Shown in pieces: positions 1-6,238 of a stretch of 6,835 nucleotides of DNA (the first letter of the stretch is position 1; every line of letters begins with the position of its first letter). A model generated the notes under the pieces. It ran no database searches. It saw only the letters and a program-made list of their open reading frames with translations, and was not told where the DNA came from. A program made the translations under genes and the position numbers. The DNA comes from an uncultured Campylobacter sp. (GTDB lineage Bacteria; Campylobacterota; Campylobacteria; Campylobacterales; Campylobacteraceae): the NCBI GenBank assembly GCA_938041615.1, contig CALISV010000284.1:1-6835 (forward strand). The letters run 5' to 3'.

Positions 1-21
1 GAAAAAAATAGTTATATTTGA

Positions 22-66
22 TTAAAAGTATATAAAAAATTGATTTTTGATTTTTTATACTTAATC
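22..66. repeat. AT-only inverted repeat upstream of the rpsB promoter
   Basis: Positions 31-40 pair with 50-59 around a 9-base loop (10 A-T pairs). After a 2-base bulge, 26-28 pair with 60-62. It could be a weak terminator of a gene to the left of the window or simply curved DNA upstream of the promoter. The lack of GC pairs makes an efficient intrinsic terminator unlikely. Confidence 0.3.
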
Positions 67-93
67 TTTAAAACGTTCCTTATGGTTATATTA

Positions 94-128
94 AATTTAG
101 CTTTAATTTAGCTATTTTTAAATATAAT
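94..128 (+). promoter_or_regulatory. rpsB operon promoter, TATAAT -10 with phased AT tracts
   Basis: A perfect TATAAT lies at 123-128, which predicts a transcription start near 135. There is no recognisable -35 box. Instead AATTTAGCT occurs at 94-102 and again at 105-113, an 11-base period, followed by another T-rich tract. Campylobacter vegetative promoters are known to use periodic AT-rich signals in place of a -35 element, and this arrangement fits that description. It would drive rpsB, tsf and probably the ABC ATPase gene. Confidence 0.75.
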
Positions 129-134
129 CCAAGC

Positions 135-244
135 TTCAATTCACACACACCAGTCCTAAAATTTGGTTGCGTTTGTCAAAAACAAATGTTAATGGGTGTG
201 GAGGAGAAACCTAAATTTCGGGGAAACCCACAAGGAGAAAACTC
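135..244 (+). promoter_or_regulatory. Structured 5' leader of rpsB, candidate autoregulatory element
   Basis: The predicted untranslated leader is about 110 bases. CACACC (146-151) can pair with GGTGTG (195-200) as a closing stem. Inside it, 169-176 pairs with 182-189 as an 8-bp hairpin with a CAAAA loop. Downstream, GGG (221-223) pairs with CCC (227-229). An alternative pairing of TGTGG (197-201) with CCACA (228-232) would break the closing stem, so two states are possible. A Shine-Dalgarno-like GGAGGAG at 200-206 has no start codon at the right distance. S2 represses its own operon through the leader in enterobacteria; whether this leader does the same is inference. Confidence 0.4.
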
Positions 245-1045
245 ATGGTAACAATGAGAGATTTGCTAGAGTGCGGCGTTCATTTCGGACACCAAACACG
301 CAGATGGAATCCGAAGATGAAAAAATTCATTTTCGGCGAGAGAAAAGGTATCTATATCATAGATCTACAAAAAACTATCCGCTACTTCCGCTACACCTAT
401 AACGTCGTTCGCGACGCGGCTGCAGAGGGTAAGACTATACTTTTCGTAGGCACTAAAAAGCAAGCCGGCGCAACTCTAAAAGAGTATGCTGAAAAATGCG
501 GCATGCCGTACGTAAATCACCGCTGGCTAGGCGGCATGATGACAAACTTCGGCACTATCCGCCAATCTATCCGCAAACTCGAAGTAATCGAGGCTATGGA
601 AGAAGACGGCTCTATAAATTTACTAACTAAAAAAGAAGCGCTAATGCTTCGCCGCAAAAAAGAGAAGCTTCTAGCGTCTCTAGGCGGTATCAGAAACCTA
701 AAAACCGTGCCTGATATGATTTTCGTCATCGACACGGTAAAAGAAAAAATCGCCGTTCAAGAGGCTAACCGCCTAAAAATCCCTGTCGTAGCTCCGATCG
801 ATACAAACTGCGATCCTGACGTTATCGACTTTCCTATCCCTGGCAACGACGACGCGATCCGCTCTGTTCAGCTTTTCTGCCAGGAGATGGCTGAGGCTAT
901 CATCGAGGGACGCTCTCAGCTTGAAAAAGACGGCGGCGAGCAAGAAGAAGGCAAAGAGGCTGTAAGTCAAGCCGAAAAAGACGCAGTCGTAAACGAGGCT
1001 GTTAACGAAGACTTCTCTGAGGACTTCAGCGAGGACGAAGAGTAA
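245..1045 (+). CDS. rpsB: 30S ribosomal protein S2
   Basis: S2 is a small-subunit ribosomal protein that joins late in assembly and helps dock S1. The 266-residue product carries the family's conserved stretches in order: [13 protein letters not shown] (13-25), FVGTKKQA (67-74), [12 protein letters not shown] (91-102), DTNCDP (186-191) and [11 protein letters not shown] (198-208). From about residue 224 the globular domain gives way to an acidic tail, ending in two EDFS units plus EDEE. AAGGAG at 233-238 sits 7 bases before the chosen ATG, and Campylobacter S2 proteins begin the same way ([10 protein letters not shown]); the ATG three codons later is too far from the site. The stop overlaps the tsf start as TAATG. 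It is first gene of the operon, behind a long structured leader. Confidence 0.98.
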   Translation: MVTMRDLLECGVHFGHQTRRWNPKMKKFIFGERKGIYIIDLQKTIRYFRYTYNVVRDAAAEGKTILFVGTKKQAGATLKEYAEKCGMPYVNHRWLGGMMTNFGTIRQSIRKLEVIEAMEEDGSINLLTKKEALMLRRKKEKLLASLGGIRNLKTVPDMIFVIDTVKEKIAVQEANRLKIPVVAPIDTNCDPDVIDFPIPGNDDAIRSVQLFCQEMAEAIIEGRSQLEKDGGEQEEGKEAVSQAEKDAVVNEAVNEDFSEDFSEDEE

Positions 1046-2109
1046 TGGAAATCAGCGCACAAATGGTAAAAGAGCTCCGCGAATCAACCGGAGCCGGAAT
1101 GATGGACTGCAAAAAGGCGCTAGCCGAAGCTAACGGCGACATGGAAAAAGCCGTTGATATATTGCGCGAAAAAGGTCTAGGTCAGGCCGCTAAAAAGGCT
1201 GACCGCCTAGCTAGCGAGGGTCTTGTGAGCGTTGTTGTTTGCGATCACTGCAAAACCGCGACTATCAGCGAGATAAACTCTGAGACTGATTTCGTCGCTA
1301 AAAACGCTCAGTTTCAAAATTTGACCAAAGACACTACGGCGCACATCCAAACAAATTTGATAAAAGACGTCGAGAGCCTAAACGCAAGCGTTATCAACGG
1401 CGTTAAATTTGAGGATTATTTTAAAACCCAGATCGCTACTATCGGCGAAAATTTGGTCGTTCGCCGCTTTGAGACTATAAAAGCGGACGACAAAGGCGTA
1501 GTAAACGGCTATGTGCACTCAAACGGCCGCGTAGGCGTGCTTATCGGCCTAGCTTGCGAAAGTGCAGAAATCGCTAACAAAGCGGCTGAATTTGCAAGAA
1601 ATTTGTGCATGCACGCAGCTGCTATGAAACCAAGCGTAATAAGCTATAAAGACCTTGATAAAGATTTTGTCGAGAAAGAATTTATCGCGCTTCGCGCCGA
1701 GCTTGAAAAAGATAACGAAGAGCTAAAACGCCTAGGCAAGCCGCTTCATCACATCCCTGAGTATGCTAGCCGCTGCCAGATAGGCGATGCCGAGCTTGCT
1801 AAAGCTACAAAAGCGATCGAAGAAGAGCTAAAGGCTGAAGGCAAACCTGAGAAAATTTGGGACAAAATCATCCCTGGTAAGATCGAGAGATTTTACGCGG
1901 ACAACACCGTTTTAGATCAGCGTCTTACGCTACTTGGACAGTTTTATGTAATGGACGATAAAAAAACTATCGAGCAAGTCGTTGAAGAAAAAGGCAAAGA
2001 GCTAGGCGGCAAAATCGAGGTAGTAAAATACGTTCGCTTCGAGCTTGGCGAAGGCCTAGAGAAGAAAAACGAGGACTTTGCGGCCGAGGTTGCGGCGCAA
2101 ATAGGCTAA
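1045..2109 (+). CDS. tsf: Translation elongation factor EF-Ts
   Basis: EF-Ts is the guanine nucleotide exchange factor that recycles EF-Tu from GDP to GTP in the cytoplasm. The N-terminal UBA-like helix bundle contains TGAGMMDCKKAL (15-26). The exchange signature NSETDFVAKN is at 78-87; D82 and F83 correspond to the residues that enter EF-Tu near its magnesium site. The C-terminal part has IIPGKIERF (275-283) and MDDKKT (303-308). At 354 residues it is longer than the E. coli protein (about 283) but normal for Campylobacter. Its ATG overlaps the rpsB stop, and its ribosome site (GAGGA, 1031-1035) is encoded by the acidic tail of S2, so the two genes are probably translationally coupled. A CDHC motif at 66-69 is noted separately. 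Confidence 0.98.
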   Translation: MEISAQMVKELRESTGAGMMDCKKALAEANGDMEKAVDILREKGLGQAAKKADRLASEGLVSVVVCDHCKTATISEINSETDFVAKNAQFQNLTKDTTAHIQTNLIKDVESLNASVINGVKFEDYFKTQIATIGENLVVRRFETIKADDKGVVNGYVHSNGRVGVLIGLACESAEIANKAAEFARNLCMHAAAMKPSVISYKDLDKDFVEKEFIALRAELEKDNEELKRLGKPLHHIPEYASRCQIGDAELAKATKAIEEELKAEGKPEKIWDKIIPGKIERFYADNTVLDQRLTLLGQFYVMDDKKTIEQVVEEKGKELGGKIEVVKYVRFELGEGLEKKNEDFAAEVAAQIG

Positions 2110-2114
2110 AATTA

Positions 2115-2771
2115 ATGGAAATCTTAAAGGGCGTAAATCTAGGCTTTGCGTATGATTATACGCTCTTTGAGAATGTAAATTTAAGTGTCAATGCCGGCGG
2201 CAGCTGCGCTATAACGGGCATTAGCGGCTGCGGCAAATCAACCATACTCCACATACTTTCTACTCTTTTACGACCCAAAAACGGCGAAGTTATCTACGGC
2301 GGCAAATCGCTTTACAATCTATCGGCAAACGAGCTTTTACGCATTCGCAGATTTGATTTTGGTATCATTTTTCAGGCGCACTATCTTTTTAAAGGCTTTA
2401 GCGCACACGAAAATATCGAGCTAGCATCTGTTTTGTCCGCTCAGAAAATCGACGATGAAATTTTGGCAAATTTAAAAATAGATGGCGTAATGAATCAAAA
2501 GGTGGGCGAGCTAAGCGGCGGCCAGCAGCAGCGCGTCTCGATTGCTAGAGTACTTTGCAAAAAGCCGCGCGTGATATTTGCCGACGAGCCGACGGGAAAT
2601 CTAGACAAACAGACCGCAAACGAAGTGATGCAAACGCTGTTTAACTATATCAAAGCAAACGATGCGGCGCTGGTTTTGGTTACTCACGACAACGAGCTTG
2701 CGCAAAGATGCGACGAGGTTTACCGCCTCGAGGATAAAAAATTCACTTTAATTTACCCTGAAGTTATTTAA
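2115..2771 (+). CDS. ABC transporter ATP-binding protein, LolD/FtsE/MacB-like
   Basis: This is a stand-alone nucleotide-binding subunit of 218 residues, the usual size for the LolD/FtsE/MacB group. All catalytic motifs are present: Walker A GISGCGKST (35-43), Q-loop Q87, signature LSGGQ (133-137), Walker B VIFADE (153-158), D-loop NLD (162-164) and switch histidine H191. SGGQQQRVSIARVL and DEPTGNLD are typical of that group, which energises lipoprotein release, cell-division or efflux complexes rather than nutrient import. It begins 5 bases after the tsf stop with only a weak AGG ribosome site, so it is probably in the rpsB-tsf operon. No permease gene is in the window, so partner and substrate are unknown. 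As I recall, C. jejuni has a similar ATPase gene right after tsf. Confidence 0.9.
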   Translation: MEILKGVNLGFAYDYTLFENVNLSVNAGGSCAITGISGCGKSTILHILSTLLRPKNGEVIYGGKSLYNLSANELLRIRRFDFGIIFQAHYLFKGFSAHENIELASVLSAQKIDDEILANLKIDGVMNQKVGELSGGQQQRVSIARVLCKKPRVIFADEPTGNLDKQTANEVMQTLFNYIKANDAALVLVTHDNELAQRCDEVYRLEDKKFTLIYPEVI

Positions 2772-2804
2772 ATATTTTTAAGGGCAACGAGTTTTAAATT
2801 TACT

Positions 2805-2819
2805 GCTTAAAATTTAAGC
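2805..2819. terminator. Small AT-rich hairpin between converging genes
   Basis: GCTTAA and TTAAGC form a perfect 6-bp stem around a 3-base AAT loop, between the ABC ATPase stop and the end of the converging flavoprotein gene. No clear T-run follows on either strand, so termination is only a guess. The surrounding 86 bases contain four AAATTT hexamers. Confidence 0.25.
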
Positions 2820-2857
2820 GTCAAATTTACTACCGCAAGGAAGTATAAAGCGCAAAT

Positions 2858-3376
2858 TTAATCCCGAATAATCTTCGCCTTCGCCGTTATGCTTGCGATC
2901 TTTAGCTCGTAGATATTCATCGCTTTTAGCCCGTGAGCTGCCGCGACGCTAAAAGTTCGCATGTAGTTTGGCGTGTATTTTTCGCTAAGTAGCCGCAGCG
3001 CGTGCAGCCTCGCCACCTCGTCCGTCACGGCGTAAGCCTTGGTCATGGCGACGGCGGATTTGTACTCGGTCGTAAAAACTTTCGCGCCAAGCGCCTTGCC
3101 GTCGTCCTTGATCGCGTCTAGCTGCTCGTCCGTCAAAACCGGCACCTGCGCGTAGCTCACGCAAACTAGCGTCACGCTCTTGCCGTCTTTTAGCAGCTTT
3201 ACCTTAGAGCCTGCGGGCGCGCCGTGCAAAAATACGCTCTCGCCCTCGCGTACGACCGAGATTGGCACGCTAAAGATCTCGCCCGCCTCATCGACGCAAG
3301 AGATCGTACCGTATTCGCACGCATCGATGATCTCAAGCCCTTCTTGCGCGGTTAGTTCTCTATCTTTTCGTCTCAT
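2858..3376 (-). CDS. NimA-like FMN-binding flavoprotein, pyridoxamine phosphate oxidase fold
   Basis: The 172-residue product belongs to the pyridoxamine 5'-phosphate oxidase-related, FMN-binding split barrel family, closest in motif layout to NimA/NimB-type proteins. Support comes from the N-terminal MRRKDREL (1-8), the strand pattern around VDEAGEIFSVPISVV (28-42), LHGAPAGSK (50-58, in which H51 matches the conserved family histidine), and FTTEYKSA (100-107) followed by a helix containing LHALRLLSEKY. Family members are flavin reductases; some reduce 5-nitroimidazole drugs, but most have no known substrate, so drug resistance should not be assumed. It lacks a signal peptide and is probably cytoplasmic. 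AAAGG lies 6 bases before the ATG and a perfect -10 sits just upstream. It converges on the rpsB operon. Confidence 0.85.
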   Translation of the reverse strand: MRRKDRELTAQEGLEIIDACEYGTISCVDEAGEIFSVPISVVREGESVFLHGAPAGSKVKLLKDGKSVTLVCVSYAQVPVLTDEQLDAIKDDGKALGAKVFTTEYKSAVAMTKAYAVTDEVARLHALRLLSEKYTPNYMRTFSVAAAHGLKAMNIYELKIASITAKAKIIRD

Positions 3377-3399
3377 TTTCCGCCTTTAAATTTTTGAAA

Positions 3400-3405
3400 A
3401 TTATA
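3400..3405 (-). promoter_or_regulatory. -10 box for the NimA-like gene
   Basis: Read on the minus strand this is a perfect TATAAT, about 24 bases before the start codon, predicting a 5' leader of roughly 17 bases. No -35 box is evident and the upstream DNA is T-rich. Confidence 0.6.
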
Positions 3406-3427
3406 AAATTTAAACCCTAAAAAAGTG

Positions 3428-3433
3428 TATAAT
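3428..3433 (+). promoter_or_regulatory. -10 box for the small exported protein gene
   Basis: A perfect TATAAT preceded directly by TG lies 22 bases before the ATG at 3456. It is back to back with the minus-strand -10 at 3400-3405, with only 22 bases between them, so the two polymerases cannot easily bind together. Confidence 0.65.
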
Positions 3434-3455
3434 TTCGCAAATTTAAAGGACGACG

Positions 3456-3761
3456 ATGAGAAAAATATTGATATTTTGTGCTCTGGGCGCGCTGGCTTTA
3501 GGCGCTCAAAACGCGTGCGAGGAGTACGTGAAGCAAAGCAAAATTTACCTAAACGAGCTTTACGAAATAAAATCTAAGCAGTTAAAAGACGATCCGCAAG
3601 CCTTTAGGCTCTTTGAGCTTAAATTTGACGAGCTACAAAAGGCACAGGAGGGCCAAGCGGCGCTAATCATGCAAAGCGGCGACGAGAAATTTTGCGAGCG
3701 CGAATCGGCCAAGATAAAATCCGTGCTAGATGAGATGAGAGCAGAAAAGGCGCAAAAGTAG
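3456..3761 (+). CDS. Small exported protein of unknown function
   Basis: I do not recognise a named family. The 101-residue product starts with a clear Sec signal peptide: MRK, then a hydrophobic core (residues 4-17), with cleavage likely between 17 and 21. The residues before C21 (QNA) do not make a good lipobox, so a soluble periplasmic protein is more likely than a lipoprotein. The mature part is about 80 residues, very rich in Lys, Glu, Ala and Gln, and predicted mostly helical. It has two cysteines (C21, C80) that could form a disulfide. AAGGA is 5 bases before the ATG, and it has its own promoter. A weak hairpin (TTTGT/ACAAA, 3765-3778) follows the TAG stop. Signal, promoter and ribosome site make it a convincing gene. 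Confidence 0.8.
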   Translation: MRKILIFCALGALALGAQNACEEYVKQSKIYLNELYEIKSKQLKDDPQAFRLFELKFDELQKAQEGQAALIMQSGDEKFCERESAKIKSVLDEMRAEKAQK

Positions 3762-3973
3762 GCGTTTGTATAGACAAATTTGAGTCGCTTTTGCCGAGTA
3801 AAGCCAAAAGCTCTACAATCAAATTTGAAACCCGCCAAACCTATTCTGGCAAGCTTTTGAATGCAAATTTGACGTAGCCCGGCGCAATTAAAATCGCATA
3901 CTTACTAAATTTTACAAACTCGCTTTAGCCAAATCATAAAAGCTCGTTTTGTCGCGCCCCACATCAAAGCACC

Positions 3974-4660
3974 CTAAACCGCGTTGTTTAAATCCCAATC
4001 TATCGGCGCTTTGCCGTGCTCGGCGAGATATAAATTCGCCTTTGAAAAGTGCCTGCAGCCAAAAAACGCGCCGCGCGCTAACGGACTTGGATGCGCCGCC
4101 GTTAGCACGAGGTGGCGTGATGCGTCGATGAGTGAGGCTTTTGCTTTGGCCGGGTTGCCCCAGAGCATGAAAACGACGTTTCGGGCGCGCTCGCTAAGCT
4201 TCCTGATCGCAGCGTCCGTAAACTCCTGCCAGCCGAAATTTGAGTGCGAGTTAGCCTGCCCCGCACTAACGCTTAGCGTCGCATTTAGCAGCAGCACGCC
4301 CTGCTTCGCCCAGTAGCTCAGATCGCCCGAGTTTGGCTCAGTTACGCCCAAATCGTCGCGGATTTCTTTATAGATGTTGGCGAGGCTTGGCGGGATTTTG
4401 ACGCCGCGCGGTACGGAGAAGCTTAGCCCCATCGCCTGCCCCGCGCCGTGATACGGGTCTTGGCCCAGGATCACTACTTTGACGGCATTAAACGGCGTGA
4501 GATTAAAGGCGTTAAATATCAGCGCGTTTGGCGGATAGACCTCGCCCTCGGCCTTTGCGCGCAAGAAATTTTCCTTCACGCGGGCGAAATTCTCGCCCAA
4601 AAACTCCTCTTTTAGCGCTTCTTTCCAACCCGCTTCGATTTGGATTTTGTCGATCTGCAT
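3974..4660 (-). CDS. ung: Uracil-DNA glycosylase, family 1
   Basis: Ung removes uracil from DNA, from cytosine deamination or dUMP incorporation, and so starts base excision repair. At 228 residues it is full length (E. coli Ung is 229). The water-activating loop GQDPYHG is at 66-72 with catalytic D68, and Y70 is the residue that excludes thymine. F81 stacks on uracil, LLLNATLSV (123-131) supplies the uracil-reading N126, and HPSPLARG (190-197) holds catalytic H190 in the minor-groove intercalation loop. The ATG is preceded by AAAGGA 7 bases upstream. It is a single gene with nothing adjacent on its strand, and it is divergent from the YbaK-type gene. I see no convincing terminator in the 212 bases downstream. 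Confidence 0.97.
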   Translation of the reverse strand: MQIDKIQIEAGWKEALKEEFLGENFARVKENFLRAKAEGEVYPPNALIFNAFNLTPFNAVKVVILGQDPYHGAGQAMGLSFSVPRGVKIPPSLANIYKEIRDDLGVTEPNSGDLSYWAKQGVLLLNATLSVSAGQANSHSNFGWQEFTDAAIRKLSERARNVVFMLWGNPAKAKASLIDASRHLVLTAAHPSPLARGAFFGCRHFSKANLYLAEHGKAPIDWDLNNAV

Positions 4661-4717
4661 GATTTTTCCTTTATAAATTTGTTCTTTTTTGCGTTCATCT
4701 TAAGGCAAATTTACAAA

Positions 4718-4723
4718 ATGATA
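4718..4723 (-). promoter_or_regulatory. Possible -10 box for ung
   Basis: Read on the minus strand this is TATCAT (5 of 6 matches), preceded by T-rich tracts and giving a leader of about 50 bases. TAAGAT (minus strand, 4697-4702) is an alternative. Neither is strong. Confidence 0.35.
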
Positions 4724-4825
4724 GCCAAAAATATTTAAATTTAAGCGGCTCAAGATGCGGTCAAATTTAGACGCGTTTATCTTGTTAAATTTTCAAAAAG
4801 TGCAGGGTGGTTTTAAAATTTGCTG

Positions 4826-4831
4826 TATAAT
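4826..4831 (+). promoter_or_regulatory. -10 box for the YbaK-type gene
   Basis: A perfect TATAAT preceded by TG lies 30 bases upstream of the ATG. The DNA before it alternates T-rich and A-rich tracts (TTAAATTTTC, TTTTAAAATTT), without a -35 box. Confidence 0.65.
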
Positions 4832-4861
4832 TTAAACTAAATTTTAAATAAAGGAATAACG

Positions 4862-5350
4862 ATGTCCGAGCAAATTTTTGAGAAACTAAAAGAGCTGCTA
4901 AGTGCGCAAAATGCGGACTTTCGCACCGTATCTCACACAAGTGCCAAAACTTCAGCCGAGGTCGCCATTGCGCGCGGTACGCAGCTGGGGCAGGGGGCAA
5001 AGGCGCTCGTTTGCGTCGTAAAGGGCGGCGGCGCCAAACGATATGTTTTGGCTGTGCTGCCGGCGGATTACAAAGCTGATTTACAGCTCATCGCACAGGC
5101 ACTGGGCGGCACTAGGGCAAGCTTAGCTAGCCCCGATGAGGTCATGCGACTCACTGACTGCGTTTTTGGTAGCGTTCCGCCGTTTAGCTTTCACGAGGAG
5201 CTAGAGCTGATCGCTGATCCTAGCCTGCTTACGCGCTACGCCGAGCTTGCCTTTAACGTGGGTTTGCTAGATCACTCTATTATTTTAAATACAAAGGATT
5301 ATGAACGCATCGCGCAACCGAGATTGGTCAAATTTGCAACGATAGAGTGA
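4862..5350 (+). CDS. YbaK/ProRS-associated domain protein, probable aminoacyl-tRNA deacylase
   Basis: The 162-residue product is a single YbaK/EbsC-type domain, related to the editing domain of prolyl-tRNA synthetase. Such free-standing proteins hydrolyse mischarged aminoacyl-tRNAs in trans. Visible family features are TSAEVAIARGTQLGQGAKALV (30-50), in which K47 matches the conserved lysine of the editing pocket, LPADYKADL (66-74), SLASPDEVMRLT (87-98), FGSVPPF (102-108) and FNVGLLDHSI near the C-terminus. Subfamily (YbaK, ProXp or YeaK type) and the cleared amino acid cannot be fixed from sequence alone. AAGGA is 6 bases before the ATG and it has its own TATAAT. Length is normal for the family and there are no lesions. 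Confidence 0.88.
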   Translation: MSEQIFEKLKELLSAQNADFRTVSHTSAKTSAEVAIARGTQLGQGAKALVCVVKGGGAKRYVLAVLPADYKADLQLIAQALGGTRASLASPDEVMRLTDCVFGSVPPFSFHEELELIADPSLLTRYAELAFNVGLLDHSIILNTKDYERIAQPRLVKFATIE

Positions 5351-5388
5351 TTCCGACATACCAATATACGTAAAGAGTAAGAATAATA

Positions 5389-5394
5389 TATAAT
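5389..5394 (+). promoter_or_regulatory. Possible orphan -10 box
   Basis: A perfect TATAAT sits in an AT-rich stretch between the YbaK-type gene and the DUF4209 remnant. No well-placed ribosome site and start follow it, so it may be a relic or chance. Confidence 0.25.
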
Positions 5395-5430
5395 TGCGTT
5401 GGGTTCAAATTTGGTCAATATATTTGTTAA

Positions 5431-5992
5431 ATGCTAATTTATTTAAACACAAAAGAGCTCGCATGAGTAGCACGGGCAATCTATATACCAAAAATAATAG
5501 CGGCGATACTGCCTGCATTTTGGCAAAATTTAGAGGAGAATAGAGTGTCTATGCGCTTCATTTATGATATTTGCAGAAATTCTAGCGCGGTTCCGGCTGG
5601 CAGGGCAGATATCTGGGCGCAAGGCTTATATTACGGCTTTGATAGAGACTTTTTGGTTTCAAGTCATTTGTTGATACCTCAAATAGAGCATTTGGCGAGA
5701 ATTTTATTGCGACAAGAAAAAATCCCTACGACTACTATCGATGAAAACGGCGTAGAATCTGAAAAAAGCATAAACTCGCTTTTGCAAGAACCAAAAATAT
5801 ATGAATTGCTTTGGAGAGATTTGATAGAAGAGCTGAAATTTTTACCAATGGAGCCGATGGGACTAAACTACAGAAATAAAATATGTCGCAGACCGGTCAA
5901 CAAATCCCCCAAATGATGCCGATACTTATATTTGGCAGCTTTGTCTTAAGCTAGCGGTTAATAATTGTGTTTTATTTGAGGGCGCTCTCTAG
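5431..5992 (+). pseudogene. Decayed, 5'-truncated DUF4209 gene with a frameshift
   Basis: The frame open from 5467 to 5913 matches the C-terminal DUF4209 region: ARAIYIPKIIAAILP upstream of any start codon, then VPAGRADIWAQGLYYGF, DFLVSSHLLIPQIEHL and YRNKICRR. Homologous coding continues in the next frame after the CCCCC run at 5906-5910 (DADTYIWQLCLKLA, to TAG at 5990-5992), so one inserted C explains the early stop at 5914-5916. Going upstream the frame meets TGA at 5464-5466, which could be a nonsense mutation if 5431-5463 was also coding. Family members are, as I recall, several hundred residues, so the N-terminal portion is missing. The family motif RNxxxHG reads RNKICRR here (5872-5892). 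The GTG at 5545 and the small ORF 5463-5543 are byproducts of decay. Function of the intact family is not established. Confidence 0.75.
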
Positions 5993-6118
5993 AATTACTT
6001 ACCCTAGTTTCCAAATAAAATACATAATAAAATCAAGAAAAGTTATTTAAATTTGCAAAAATATAACTAGAAAATTGAAAATATTAATATATTGGAGATT
6101 AGTATATTATTTAGATAA

Positions 6119-6208
6119 TGGCCGGGAGATAGGGATTCGAACCCCAGGAGGCTTTCACACCTCAACGGTTTTCAAGACCGCCGCTTTCGACCGCTCAGCC
6201 ATCTCCCG
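6119..6208 (-). tRNA. tRNA-Ser(UGA), CCA encoded
   Basis: The acceptor stem CGGGAGA pairs with TCTCCCG, with discriminator G and an encoded CCA (6119-6121). The anticodon loop CTTGAAA places anticodon TGA at 6172-6174. The variable arm is long, as expected for a class II tRNA, and the T loop TTCGAAT closes on a 5-bp stem. It reads UCN codons. It is last in the minus-strand RNA operon and also has its own promoter, inside the terminator hairpin of the lipoprotein gene just upstream. Confidence 0.97.
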
Positions 6209-6217
6209 CAAAAATAT

Positions 6218-6237
6218 TTTGGCTAATTATAGCCAAA
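6218..6237 (-). terminator. Terminator hairpin of the lipoprotein gene, containing the tRNA-Ser -10 box
   Basis: TTTGGCTA and TAGCCAAA form a perfect 8-bp stem with a 4-base loop, starting 1 base after the lipoprotein stop. On the minus strand it is followed by ATATTTTTG, a plausible intrinsic terminator. The same DNA contains a perfect minus-strand TATAAT at 6226-6231, which predicts a start near 6219, about 11 bases before the tRNA-Ser 5' end. Confidence 0.65.
6226..6231 (-). promoter_or_regulatory. -10 box of tRNA-Ser
   Basis: A perfect TATAAT on the minus strand occupies the loop and inner stem of the preceding hairpin. Spacing to the mature tRNA end is right for a tRNA promoter. No -35 box is evident; the upstream DNA is the A-rich end of the lipoprotein gene. 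Confidence 0.6.
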
Positions 6238-6238
6238 T

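Noticed and set aside
186..251. 21-codon upstream ORF overlapping the rpsB start
   Set aside because: There is no Shine-Dalgarno sequence before its ATG, which lies within a predicted hairpin stem; a leader peptide is not supported.
3949..4316. Plus-strand ORFs opposite ung
   Set aside because: They are shadows of the ung coding frame, with no family features or ribosome sites.
5463..5543. 26-codon ORF ending 1 base before the GTG at 5545
   Set aside because: It overlaps the DUF4209 frame in another phase, has no ribosome site and has no recognisable product.
5545..5916. GTG-started ORF of 123 codons with a good AGAGGAG site
   Set aside because: Family-like coding continues upstream of the GTG in the same frame to 5467 and downstream in the next frame to 5992, so the start and stop are artefacts of a decayed DUF4209 gene.
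5351..6118. Integrated element using tRNA-Ser as attachment site
   Set aside because: I found no integrase and no second copy of the tRNA-Ser 3' end within the window; one decayed gene beside a tRNA is suggestive only.
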